From Sulfolobales archaeon Acd1 (GTDB lineage: Archaea > Thermoproteota > Thermoprotei_A > Sulfolobales > Sulfolobaceae): 64,000 nucleotides of DNA. The position numbers and the translations under genes are program-made. Each line of letters opens with the position of its first letter. Position 1 is the first letter of the stretch. Shown piece after piece: positions 1 to 7,921 of this stretch. The stretch lies in contig APJY01000005.1 in the NCBI GenBank assembly GCA_000389735.1, forward strand, positions 1-64,000. The letters are read 5' to 3'. The notes beneath the pieces are model-generated. The model did no database searches, was not told where the DNA came from, and was given only the letters and a program-made list of their open reading frames with translations.

Positions 1-2
1 TT

Positions 3-815
3 CTACACTTTCATGTAGAGCGTAACGTAAAACAGCAACATTAAAGCCAAGAATAACAGTATTTTGCCAGTTAGAATTAATATCACTGATAACGCGATTG
101 AAATTAAGAGAGTAAGTAACCTCGTTATAGAATCCTTAACTATCCACCTCTCACCAGTGAAGGCCCAATAGGCCTTGGCGCCCTTAGCGGCCTCGGCGTT
201 CTGCTTTACGTAAGACCTCAAGGAGTTCCTGTGGTAGTGATAAATGTAGTCAGAATAGTTGACGTAAAAAGTATAGCCGGCCTTCTTTAACCTGAACAAC
301 AGCTCGTCCTCCTGCATATAGTTCATCTTCTCGTTGAAACCGCCTACTTTAAGTACCGCATCACGCCTGTAAACAGCGCCGTTAGCAGTAGTAAATCCCT
401 TACACAAGAAAGTATCTATCGCCTTTTGCATTATCGTAGAGTCAGGGGGTGAGTACACCTTAGTGAAAACAACTGCTACCTTGTCGTCGGTTTCCATGAC
501 CTTAACCGCGTCGCTTATCCAACCTGGAGTAGCTATAGTAGCATCGCTGTCGAGAAACGCGACGTACTTACCCTTGCTCTCCAAAACGCCCCTGTTGTAA
601 GCGACTCCCCTACCTCTCCTCTCCTCAATTACGATTCTTAAGTTGTAAACGTTTTCGTACTCTTTAACGATATCCAAAGTTCCGTCGTCCGATTTACCGT
701 CAACTACTATTAATTCAACGTTAGAGTAATTCAAAAGCTTAATAGACTCTAAAGTCTTTCTAATAGTCTTAGCCGAATTTAAGGTGGGAATCACTATACT
801 GACCAGAGGTTCCAT
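3..815 (-). CDS. GT2 family glycosyltransferase with C-terminal membrane anchor
   Basis: 270 aa, complete. The N-terminal part is a GT-A fold: a VSIVIPTLN strand near residue 5, VVDGKSDDGT at 37-46 for nucleotide-sugar binding, and the metal-binding DSD at 89-91. The last 45 residues form about two hydrophobic segments, so the catalytic domain probably faces the cytoplasm on the membrane. It likely transfers a sugar from an NDP-sugar to a lipid carrier or surface glycan; the acceptor cannot be read from sequence. It is divergent from a heavily sequon-rich surface protein at 1059, which fits a protein glycosylation context. ATG at 815 is the only good start before the conserved strand. Confidence 0.85.
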   Translation of the reverse strand: MEPLVSIVIPTLNSAKTIRKTLESIKLLNYSNVELIVVDGKSDDGTLDIVKEYENVYNLRIVIEERRGRGVAYNRGVLESKGKYVAFLDSDATIATPGWISDAVKVMETDDKVAVVFTKVYSPPDSTIMQKAIDTFLCKGFTTANGAVYRRDAVLKVGGFNEKMNYMQEDELLFRLKKAGYTFYVNYSDYIYHYHRNSLRSYVKQNAEAAKGAKAYWAFTGERWIVKDSITRLLTLLISIALSVILILTGKILLFLALMLLFYVTLYMKV

Positions 816-1022
816 AAGAGGCGTCCTCGTTTGATTTTCGAAGTTTTCTCAAATCGATTTAGTCCATTTGTACTGTTTTCGGAATAGTAAAGGATAGCTA
901 TATATCTAATCTTTAAAAATCTTCCAAAATTATAATCTGTAAATACATTATAAAGTTCTTAAAATTCAATCCTACGCTCATTGCTTTAAAGGCATATAGG
1001 GCCATATGCGCTGAAATAAGAG

Positions 1023-1036
1023 CAAAATACTTTTAA
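1023..1036 (+). promoter_or_regulatory. TATA-like element for the surface glycoprotein gene
   Basis: An A/T-rich aaaatacttttaac stretch lies 23-36 nt before the ATG at 1059. That spacing is right for a leaderless crenarchaeal transcript starting at or next to the ATG. Confidence 0.45.
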
Positions 1037-1058
1037 CTAACTTCTCATAAATATTATT

Positions 1059-2696
1059 ATGGATATAGTAAAGCTTATTGGGGCTGTTATTGCTATAGCC
1101 TTTTTCTTGGCTTATGTTGTAGTAACCGACGTTCCGGCGAATATAAATACATACGTAAATCAACCTGAGCTAATAGCTAATCAAATAAACAATATAATAC
1201 CTAAAAATTTCTCTATCTCTTCGTTCAACATAGATCTCGCAAACCTCACTCGATTAGCCAATGAGTATAAACAGATTTCCGGCAAGTTGAGTATTGAAGT
1301 TCCCTCTTTTTATCATAATTTAACGGGAAATTTAAAAATAAATATGCCTAAAATTCCTAAGCAGATCACTGGAAAGCTAATGGTAAATCTTAGTTCTATA
1401 AACGTTAGAGGGGTTTACTTAAATATATACAACGATTTCAATCAGAGTATAATAATAGAAAATATTACAGGAAAGTACCTATTTCTTTCCTCAGAGCAAT
1501 TTTTTACCCCAATGGAGGAGAAAGAGGTGTTCATCAATATAACGAACTTCACGGGGTTCTACGAGCTATATAGCGAAGGAGAAGAGAACGTCACTTTCCG
1601 CATAAACGTCGACGGAATGAACTTCAGTAGTAACATGATTTTGTCCAAAAGCTCAAACGTCTCCCTATCTGTACCGAATTATCGAGGTGGAACGGTAAGT
1701 GTGAATATTACCAACACTTTCCCTTACAGCATAACTATTTACAACATAACTGGAAAATATCTGTACTTAGAGAAGAACGTTACCATAGGGAGTAACGCTA
1801 CTTCCACTGCGATGTTTTACGTTAGTAATTTCACCGGGTTTTACAATTTATATAATCAAAGTAAGGAAATAGTTAATGTTAGTGTAGAAGTTGACGGAAT
1901 AAAAATAAGCAAGGAAGAATTGTTAGGCAAAAACTTCAACGTTTCATTACCTAACACTCTTGGAGGAGTCGTAAACGTAAAAATATATAATCCATTCAAT
2001 ATCACTATCATGCTATACAAAGCTTACGGAGAGTACTTCCAACTAGAGAGGGCACACGCTCTGAGGCCAGGTTACTCGTATTTGCCTCTCAACGTAACTA
2101 ATTTCTATTTATTATACAATAATATAAAAAACAAAACTGAAAACATAACTATATTAGTTGGAATAGGAAACATCAATATTACTAAAACATTTCCTTTAGG
2201 CAGTTCCATAAACTTAACGTATTACGAGAGTGGAGAAGTATCCATAGCTGTTAGCAATCCTCTGAACACCACTCTTATAATCTATAACATAACCGGCAAA
2301 TATTTATATCTATTAAATAAGACTGAAATTAAACCATTCAGCTCTGGAATTTTAAGAATTTATGTAACTAATTTCACCGGCGTTCCTAACGAGAGAATAA
2401 CGCTCCTCGCCAACGTTTACGGAGAAAACGTAAGCGAAAGCTTCGAAGTAAGCAACTCATTATCTATATCCATAAATCAAGTGAACGTTCCAGTCCACAA
2501 TCCCTTCAACGAAACTATTATCATATACAACATAACCGGCGAATACTTATACTTAACCAAGAGTTACACCATTCCCCCTGGTAGTACACAATTATTGGAA
2601 ATCAAAATAACAAACGAAAGCGAAGTGTTTAACGAAAATATCACTATAAAAGCTCAAATAGGTCAAACGAACATTACATACGTGACGGGACTATGA
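1059..2696 (+). CDS. Secreted/membrane-anchored sequon-rich repeat protein
   Basis: 545 aa. One N-terminal hydrophobic segment (about residues 5-25) acts as signal or anchor; the rest would be outside the cell. From about residue 110 to the end there are five tandem units of roughly 90 residues. Each opens with a V-x-I/V-x-N-x-F/L strand, continues with I-x-Y/N-NITG-K/E-Y-L-Y-L and closes with V-x-NFTG or similar. The strand pattern resembles WHy/LEA14-type beta-sandwich repeats, but I infer this from pattern only. At least 30 N-x-S/T sequons are present, so heavy N-glycosylation is likely. The gene overlaps the next membrane-protein gene, suggesting a two-gene operon. Role unknown; surface layer, adhesion or stalk are all possible. 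Confidence 0.75.
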   Translation: MDIVKLIGAVIAIAFFLAYVVVTDVPANINTYVNQPELIANQINNIIPKNFSISSFNIDLANLTRLANEYKQISGKLSIEVPSFYHNLTGNLKINMPKIPKQITGKLMVNLSSINVRGVYLNIYNDFNQSIIIENITGKYLFLSSEQFFTPMEEKEVFINITNFTGFYELYSEGEENVTFRINVDGMNFSSNMILSKSSNVSLSVPNYRGGTVSVNITNTFPYSITIYNITGKYLYLEKNVTIGSNATSTAMFYVSNFTGFYNLYNQSKEIVNVSVEVDGIKISKEELLGKNFNVSLPNTLGGVVNVKIYNPFNITIMLYKAYGEYFQLERAHALRPGYSYLPLNVTNFYLLYNNIKNKTENITILVGIGNINITKTFPLGSSINLTYYESGEVSIAVSNPLNTTLIIYNITGKYLYLLNKTEIKPFSSGILRIYVTNFTGVPNERITLLANVYGENVSESFEVSNSLSISINQVNVPVHNPFNETIIIYNITGEYLYLTKSYTIPPGSTQLLEIKITNESEVFNENITIKAQIGQTNITYVTGL

Positions 2697-3217
2697 TGAA
2701 GTATCCCTTCACGCTAATCTACCTGATTTCTAGCCTGATTATAATCGTACTACCTTTTTACTGGTGGACTTACGATTTCGGCGGACTTGTAGTAATAGAG
2801 ACCTCTCCGTTCCAGATGTCCATATATTTCCTAGGGACGTTTCTTAAGGTTTCAGACGTAATAAGTGCGGCCCTGGAGGCTTTTAGAATATTTTTAATAA
2901 TAGTAATAAGTAGAGATATTTACTTATTCTTTAAAGGTAAAATAATTAGAAACAGAGCTTTGCCGACGTTAACTGTCTCATATTTATTGTATCCTATCAT
3001 AATATATATAGTGATAACGTATTTGATGTCATCGCACGGAATATACTCTAACTATTCGTTTTTAGAAATAGGAAAGGAATCAGTGAGCGTGAGATATGAT
3101 AACGCTGACTTACTGTTAACCTTTGCCTTCTATCCTCAGATAATATATTGGATTGCGTTAGCGATAAGTTTTCTATTCATCCCATCGTATTTAGAAACTA
3201 GAAAGCTTAAGAAATGA
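2693..3217 (+). CDS. Four-TM membrane protein of unknown function
   Basis: 174 aa with about four transmembrane segments, around residues 5-25, 60-78, 93-113 and 142-165. ATG at 2693 overlaps the stop of the upstream repeat protein in an ATGA arrangement; a second ATG directly follows at 2696, so the start is uncertain by one codon. No family recognised. The tight coupling suggests it anchors or helps export the repeat protein. Confidence 0.6.
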   Translation: MMKYPFTLIYLISSLIIIVLPFYWWTYDFGGLVVIETSPFQMSIYFLGTFLKVSDVISAALEAFRIFLIIVISRDIYLFFKGKIIRNRALPTLTVSYLLYPIIIYIVITYLMSSHGIYSNYSFLEIGKESVSVRYDNADLLLTFAFYPQIIYWIALAISFLFIPSYLETRKLKK

Positions 3218-3315
3218 GCCTCTCTCCCCTTTTTAATTTTTGTTGATTTATGTAATTTTAAGAGCCCTATTAGTGTGTTAGCGTCTTGTATCTAGGTTAG
3301 CCAATAGCTGCTTAG

Positions 3316-3394
3316 TTCCTAACTTCTCTTCTTACAAAGAAAGGCGGTTAAAGAGGCGGAAAGCCTCGCCCATTCAGGGCGGGGAGGAAGTCAG
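3316..3394 (+). ncRNA. Orphan TnpB guide-RNA-like (omega RNA) 3' end
   Basis: This stretch matches the 102-bp repeat at 57684-57785 with small gaps. It ends in a strong hairpin (gcctcgccc ... gggcggggagg) followed by aagtcag, the typical right end of IS200/IS605-type TnpB elements in Sulfolobales. In such elements the guide segment is the roughly 16-20 nt that follow. No tnpB gene is adjacent upstream, so it is either a relic or a stand-alone non-autonomous copy. It lies in an otherwise empty 262-nt gap. Confidence 0.55.
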
Positions 3395-3479
3395 TAGATA
3401 GCCTAAATATTCGGCGAGAGAAACGCCTCCTAGTTCAAAGCAGTTTAAATACAGAAAATGGATTTAGATAACTATAATT

Positions 3480-3953
3480 TCAGCTCCCAATTACCTTCTC
3501 AGTGTTCTCCAACAATTTTTTAACCCCTTCTAGGTAAGGGATTACATCAGTTACACTGAGTTTAGACTCGTGAAAGCCCCAAACGTGAAGGAAATACGCA
3601 CTACTCCACCCATTAACTACCCATTCACCCAACATTTTCGATAGAGAGGCTGACGCACTACCTAAAGTGTAAGCGTACCATCTCCCTTCCTTAACGGCTT
3701 GTTGATACTCCGGCAAATTGAACTTCTCCGATAAGGCTTTAACCACTTCCTCAGCGGCCTTATACGCCTTCTCAGAAGCCTGTACCGAATCGCCTTTCTT
3801 CAAGTACTCCTCGGCCTCGGCCATATATTTCCTAGCTAGGGTGAGTCTGAGCTTTACTCCCTCTTGAGGGTCCTTCCTCGACATCGCTGTAATTATTAAA
3901 TCCTCAACATCAATCCCCATCTCTTCGGCTCTTTTTATTAACTCTTCCATCAT
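3480..3953 (-). CDS. PaREP1 family protein
   Basis: 157 aa, almost all helical. The centre (LTLARKYMAEAEEYLKKGD, then QASEKAYKAAEEVVKALSE) is the signature of the crenarchaeal PaREP1/DUF2 family, often multi-copy and in variable regions. The helical pattern with repeated A/K/E resembles HEPN-like bundles, and function is unknown. ATG at 3953 is preceded by a TATA box about 25 nt upstream (3973-3984), arguing for a leaderless transcript; the ATG four codons further on is not needed. Confidence 0.8.
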   Translation of the reverse strand: MMEELIKRAEEMGIDVEDLIITAMSRKDPQEGVKLRLTLARKYMAEAEEYLKKGDSVQASEKAYKAAEEVVKALSEKFNLPEYQQAVKEGRWYAYTLGSASASLSKMLGEWVVNGWSSAYFLHVWGFHESKLSVTDVIPYLEGVKKLLENTEKVIGS

Positions 3954-4266
3954 AAATTACCTAGTTAAGGACAAAAATATACTTAACGAGATGTACGCAA
4001 CTGGAAGTTTTACCAATTATTATATTTGGTATACAAAACTTCTCATGAATATTTTTCAAGTGGTGTTGCATAAAAGTGTTTACCCGCGGCGTAACTTTTT
4101 CCTTATTTTTAATTACTTCTAATTCCACCACGGGCACCCCTCTTAAGGGATTAATAGAGCTCCATGGTAAATCTAGGAGGACCATCACCTCAAGAGCGTA
4201 TGTAATAGGCTTAGGTCTCGCAGGGGTAAAGGGACTACTAAAAGCCCATATAAGCTCTCTTATGGG
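3954..4266. other. Gap of 313 nt with only doubtful reading frames
   Basis: Apart from the PaREP1 promoter at its left end, this stretch shows open frames on both strands (plus 4076-4270 from a GTG, minus 3961-4293) that overlap each other and match no family I know. The plus frame ends in an ATGA overlap with the small gene at 4267, so it could be a decayed upstream partner. It sits beside a TnpB remnant, so it is probably mobile-element debris. Confidence 0.4.
3973..3984 (-). promoter_or_regulatory. TATA box of the PaREP1 gene
   Basis: On the minus strand the motif reads aagtatattttt and lies 20-31 nt before the ATG at 3953, matching a leaderless archaeal promoter. Confidence 0.55.
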
Positions 4267-4476
4267 ATGAGAGAAGTCATTGTTATTGCTCATCCGTTAT
4301 ACGATACTGTAAAACTCCTTAGGTTTTTAGCAGATGCAAAAAGTAGGGGAATTAAGGTGAAAGTCATTTACCCGGAATCGCCTTGGCTTGACTCCGAGGA
4401 TTTAGAGAAAGCTTATATCGAATATCAGTCCTTCCGTAAGGTTACCAAAGTAATTGAAGATTTAGTAGAGGGATGA
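4267..4476 (+). CDS. Small hypothetical protein
   Basis: 69 aa. Predicted alternating strand-helix start (EVIVIAHPLYDTV, then GIKVKVIYP) that looks like half of a Rossmann-like unit. No family recognised. It may be a fragment of a larger protein interrupted by the neighbouring TnpB remnant, which starts 13 nt after its stop codon. Confidence 0.35.
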   Translation: MREVIVIAHPLYDTVKLLRFLADAKSRGIKVKVIYPESPWLDSEDLEKAYIEYQSFRKVTKVIEDLVEG

Positions 4477-4488
4477 TAGAGTTTATAG

Positions 4489-4860
4489 GAAGAGGAATTA
4501 GGGATTAAGATAACGAAAGTAGACGAATCCTATACCTCTAGGACTTGCTCCCTATGCGGGGAAGCCCATGAGGGTGGGTGTGTTAAACGTGGTTTGTTTA
4601 AGCGTCCCCGCGTAGGGAAAGTCATAAACGCGGACCTGAATGGGGCGGTAAATATTCTACATATCCCCGAGTCCCTAAGATCCGTGAGTAGGGGGCAACT
4701 CACGGTGAGGGATAGGTGTAACGGGCTGAAGACCCAGCCCGCGGTCTACCGCTGGACGAGCGGAGCGGGGTGGGAAAAACCCACCAGCTATGAAGTGATG
4801 AAAATGAAGGCGGTAAACCGCGAACCTATGACCCGTCCTAAGGGAACCCTCGCCCTTTAG
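4489..4860 (+). pseudogene. TnpB (IS200/IS605 family) C-terminal remnant
   Basis: The frame from 4489 to the TAG at 4858 encodes the end of a TnpB RNA-guided nuclease: KVDESYTSRTCSLCG, then INADLNGAVNIL, the zinc-ribbon and final RuvC segment. An in-frame TAG at 4486 cuts off everything upstream, and about three quarters of the protein is missing. The second zinc pair (usually C-P-x-C) reads RPRV, so two metal ligands are lost. The 3' part overlaps the guide-RNA end, as in intact elements. Clearly inactive as a nuclease. Confidence 0.85.
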
Positions 4861-4877
4861 GGCGGGGAGGAGGTCAG
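4848..4877 (+). ncRNA. TnpB element right end / guide-RNA terminal hairpin
   Basis: Hairpin cgccc-ttta-gggcg followed by gggaggaggtcag, directly over the stop codon of the TnpB remnant. It is the same terminal structure as at 3394, 57785, 58457 and 58609, and marks the end of the decayed element. Confidence 0.6.
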
Positions 4878-5020
4878 TGCATAACCGTTGTCGTAATGTA
4901 TTTCTACTCCGTTATCTGTTTTTCTGAACGTCATCAAAAAGAAATTAGGAGGTAAAGCTGAAAATAAGTATCACTCGCATAGAGTTGTAGCCGTTATTTT
5001 CGGTTTTTCCTCTTAACAAC

Positions 5021-5030
5021 GTTTTTAATT
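5021..5030 (+). promoter_or_regulatory. TATA box of the TPR gene
   Basis: gtttttaatt lies 21-30 nt before the ATG at 5051, consistent with a leaderless transcript. Confidence 0.5.
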
Positions 5031-5050
5031 CTAATCTCGTATTCGCTTAT

Positions 5051-5590
5051 ATGAACGATGTAGATATTAAGATCGACGAGTACAAAAGGCTAATTAAAAT
5101 AGAACCGAATAACGCGTGGCATCACTTTCACTTGGGAGAAGCTTTGGAAGAGAAAGGCGAGCTGAGTGAGGCTATAGAGGAGTACTCGAAGGCGATAGAA
5201 CTGGATCCGACCTTTCCGGACTTTCATTTCAAGAAGGCTGAGGCCCTACTGAAACTGTCTAGGTTCCAGGAGGCGCTACGGGTGTACGATAACGCCGTAA
5301 GAAAGGATCCTAAGAACGCGCACCTTTACCACTACTTCAAGGGAGAGATTTACGAGAGATTAGGCCAATATGAAGACGCGTTAAAGGAATATGATAAGGC
5401 AATAAAACGGTCTCCTACCAACTCTTGGTACAGGCAGGCGAAGATATACCTCCTGGAGAAAACGAACAGGCTGGAGGACGCCCTCAAAGAGGCAGAGGCA
5501 TTAATTAAGATAGACCCTTCAGCCGTCAATCAGGAACTGAAGAACGAGATCCTAGCTAAGCTAAAGAATAAAAAAGATATCGAAGTTTAA
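5051..5590 (+). CDS. Tetratricopeptide repeat (TPR) protein
   Basis: 179 aa composed of about four TPR units. Clear ones are around residues 19-52 (AWHHFHLGEALEEKG then AIEEYSKAIELDP), 53-87 and 90-124 (YHYFKGEIYERLGQYEDAL then EYDKAIKRSP), with a fourth diverged unit to about 160. No other domain. Such small TPR proteins act as protein-binding scaffolds, and the partner is unknown. Leaderless start with a good TATA box. Flanked by mobile-element debris on the left and an empty 400-nt gap on the right. Confidence 0.85.
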   Translation: MNDVDIKIDEYKRLIKIEPNNAWHHFHLGEALEEKGELSEAIEEYSKAIELDPTFPDFHFKKAEALLKLSRFQEALRVYDNAVRKDPKNAHLYHYFKGEIYERLGQYEDALKEYDKAIKRSPTNSWYRQAKIYLLEKTNRLEDALKEAEALIKIDPSAVNQELKNEILAKLKNKKDIEV

Positions 5591-6002
5591 TTTGATGAAT
5601 TTCTATAATTCTCTTTGCTATCCATCTCCCTGTCTTTCGAAACGAGCTGAAGGCTGATAGATTCGCAACCGTTGTGGAGGCGTTGAGAATAACGTAAGCG
5701 GAACAGAACGCTCGATGTATAGAAGGACGTCTCGCATCGTATGAGTTCTGCGGTAGTTGCGGATGAAAGTGAACGGAAAGCCTGAGTTAGGGTGTAAAGA
5801 GGTCGCGATGAGTGAGAGGGCGTTTGATAATCGAGAAAGGTTCTATCCGCGACTCAAGCCGGACGTCCAGAACAATTTCGGTTGCCGATGGACTCTGCGG
5901 TCACCCTTCTCGATGAGGAAATTATGACTCCTCGGTTCGTCTAACGCAAGTGGGGCGAAATCCGTAACGCTTAAGGTTTTGTTTTGGCGTTTTGATGGTG
6001 TC
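5591..6002. other. Non-coding gap of 412 nt
   Basis: No reading frame with protein-like composition on either strand. GC content rises through the gap to core-genome level. I looked for a C/D box RNA near 5770-5830 but the boxes do not line up. No terminator or repeat stands out. Confidence 0.4.
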
Positions 6003-6746
6003 ATGGGCGCGCTTAAGTACGCGGTCATCGGCGTTGTGGCTATTGTGGTTGTCGCCGCAGCCCTGGTCTTATTGCTACAGACGCCGCACGGCGTGCCCGT
6101 ACAGTATTTCGGTTCACCCAGCGGTTATGAGGCGTTCGTACCGAACGGCCAAACAATAACTTATAACGGACATACAGATCCTGTAGGCGAGTTAATATTA
6201 AACAATGGAAAGACAATAGATGATGTAATATGGGATGGTCAATATGCAGGTACAATAATAGATAATCATAATCAAATAGTTCAATTGAATAATCAATTTG
6301 TTGGACAAACTGATCCAATAAATAATCAATCGTATGTACCTTTACAGGATTTATATGTAATTAAAGGTCAGGTGCCAGTTGAGAATGTAACAATAAATGG
6401 ACAAACATATTATGTAATAGGAGCTAATAGTATAAACCCAGCAGACATTGCAGGATTCTATACATATCAAGGATGGGTATCTAATTTTGTAGAAGCAATG
6501 AATACACCAGGAACATACGCAGCAGTATTACCAGGAAACTCACCAGTATTTACTTGGACGAACACAACAGGAACAGTAGCATACCAAACGATAAAATATG
6601 AGCAATATGGACTAAATGGTGCTGGACGACATGTATTGATATTACCTAACGAAACTATAATTCCATACGGGGCATTTGATAACATTGCTGGTCCATCTCT
6701 TAACAACTATATTGTTGTACAACAGGTATATAATTCTTCTAGTTAA
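6003..6746 (+). CDS. Membrane-anchored extracellular protein with mosaic composition
   Basis: 247 aa from the ATG at 6003; a TTG eight codons upstream is less likely because ATG directly precedes the hydrophobic helix (YAVIGVVAIVVVAAALVLLL). The remainder is Asn/Gln/Gly/Tyr-rich and would be outside. The first ~150 nt are GC-rich like core genes, whereas from about 6150 the codons turn strongly AT-rich, within one reading frame. This suggests that a foreign or recombined 3' segment was joined to a resident anchor. No family recognised; a virus-like or pilin-like surface protein is possible. It converges with the AT-rich gene at 6763. Confidence 0.6.
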   Translation: MGALKYAVIGVVAIVVVAAALVLLLQTPHGVPVQYFGSPSGYEAFVPNGQTITYNGHTDPVGELILNNGKTIDDVIWDGQYAGTIIDNHNQIVQLNNQFVGQTDPINNQSYVPLQDLYVIKGQVPVENVTINGQTYYVIGANSINPADIAGFYTYQGWVSNFVEAMNTPGTYAAVLPGNSPVFTWTNTTGTVAYQTIKYEQYGLNGAGRHVLILPNETIIPYGAFDNIAGPSLNNYIVVQQVYNSSS

Positions 6747-6762
6747 TTTTTTAGTAATATTT

Positions 6763-7218
6763 TTAGGATACACTCGCAACATAAGGAACCCCATATGTTA
6801 CTATAACCCAATCCAAATACATATATCCAGATCCACCTCCAGAACCTGCTGAAACAAACAAATAAGGAGTTCCAGTATATACATTAGTATTATCTCGTAA
6901 GTAACTTATATACAAAGATTGTGAAAGACTATTATATCCTTCCTGATATCCAAATGTTCCAGGTACAAAATTAATATTTGTATTATCAGAAGTAAATTGC
7001 GAATATCCATATAAAGCTACCTGACGATTTGCTGGTTGATTAAACGCTGTATTATATGCGTTTATGTATGATTGTGCGAATATTGGTTCTCCAGTTGCTG
7101 TACTTATATTTCCAGGAGGTGCTGGTGGTATTGCATTCGCATTACAACTACTAAAACCACACGAACCAAAGCTATATGGTACTGAAGCTAGTGAAGATCC
7201 GAAAATATTTCCATTCAT
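6763..7218 (-). CDS. Hypothetical surface-type protein without a signal peptide
   Basis: 151 aa, Asn/Gly/Ser/Tyr-rich with a CGFSSC pair near the start. The C-terminal GSGYMYLDWVIVTYG resembles the closing strand of concanavalin-like DUF2341 domains (a pattern guess). ATG at 7218 is the only start: in frame upstream lies a hydrophobic stretch (SFSVVAIYFL) but no ATG, GTG or TTG before a stop codon. The protein therefore looks like an extracellular domain that has lost, or has yet to acquire, its signal sequence. It lies 28 nt downstream of the HypB-like gene on the same strand, with an abrupt change from GC- to AT-rich codons at about 7250. Confidence 0.5.
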   Translation of the reverse strand: MNGNIFGSSLASVPYSFGSCGFSSCNANAIPPAPPGNISTATGEPIFAQSYINAYNTAFNQPANRQVALYGYSQFTSDNTNINFVPGTFGYQEGYNSLSQSLYISYLRDNTNVYTGTPYLFVSAGSGGGSGYMYLDWVIVTYGVPYVASVS

Positions 7219-7246
7219 TAAGAAGTATATAGCAACAACTGAAAAA

Positions 7247-7921
7247 CTAAAACAAGGCCGAGAGGAACTCCCCGACCTTCGCCCTCACCGGTCCCTCGTA
7301 GTCCTGGATCCTGCCGACGTAGTTCTCCAGGTCAGGATCTAAGGGCAGACCGAAGCCCTCGTAGTCACCGAAGGGTTTGACGGTTTTGCCGTCGCACTCC
7401 ATGTACGCCATGTTGACCAACACCTTCGCCTTCTTCCCCCTCTCCTCGAGGTACTTCAGTAAATAATCGACCACCTTCCTCGAGACCCTCGACGGAGTCG
7501 TCACCACCACGGGCACGAAGTCCGTGACCCTCTCCAGAACCAGCACCTCGTCGCCCAAGCCTGGAGGGAGGTCGAAGACCACGTAGTCCGTGTCGATGTC
7601 CGAGAAGGCTATGATGGACTCCATCGTTGAGGCCACGTTGCCCCCGGGGAGCACCACGAACCTGTCCCTGACTATCCCCGAGAGGCTCACTATCGCCACG
7701 TTCTTAACCCTGAAGGGCTCTATCCCCTTACTCGTCACCTCGTGTAGCCTCCCCTCGAGGCCGAAGAGCTTAGGAATTGCCATAGCGTGAACGTCGAGAT
7801 CGATGAGGGTAGCCCTCGGGAGGCTGAGGGCCATGAGGGAGGATATGACGCTCTTCCCCACCCCTCCCTTAGCGCTCATTACGGCTATGACCTTCCTCCC
7901 GGAGAGCCTGTCCTTAGCCAG
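7247..7921 (-). CDS. Mrp/MinD-type ATPase, likely HypB-like nickel chaperone (CTG start proposed)
   Basis: P-loop ATPase of the Mrp/MinD class: deviant Walker A KGGVGKS with signature lysine, LIDLDVHA switch, DYVVFDLPPGLGD Walker B. It lies directly downstream of hypA. In Thermococcus the nickel-insertion partner of HypA is exactly such an ATPase (HypB_AT), so a role in [NiFe]-hydrogenase maturation is the best inference; a generic Fe-S carrier is the alternative. The first beta strand (RKVIAV) lies upstream of the ATG at 7879, and no ATG, GTG or TTG exists between it and an upstream stop. A CTG at 7921 overlaps the hypA stop region and would supply the strand, giving 224 aa. If only the ATG is used the protein is 210 aa and lacks strand 1. 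Confidence 0.7.
   Translation of the reverse strand: MAKDRLSGRKVIAVMSAKGGVGKSVISSLMALSLPRATLIDLDVHAMAIPKLFGLEGRLHEVTSKGIEPFRVKNVAIVSLSGIVRDRFVVLPGGNVASTMESIIAFSDIDTDYVVFDLPPGLGDEVLVLERVTDFVPVVVTTPSRVSRKVVDYLLKYLEERGKKAKVLVNMAYMECDGKTVKPFGDYEGFGLPLDPDLENYVGRIQDYEGPVRAKVGEFLSALF

Noticed and set aside
3359-3394. GC-rich hairpins near 3380, 4860, 57770 and 58475 as simple terminators
   Set aside because: They share long specific sequence with one another, including the conserved gaggaagtcag tail, and one lies on a TnpB remnant, so an element end is the better explanation.
5760-5840. Possible C/D box sRNA (ggatgaaa, cctgag, gcgatgag)
   Set aside because: Spacing between boxes is irregular and no final D box follows the second C-like box.
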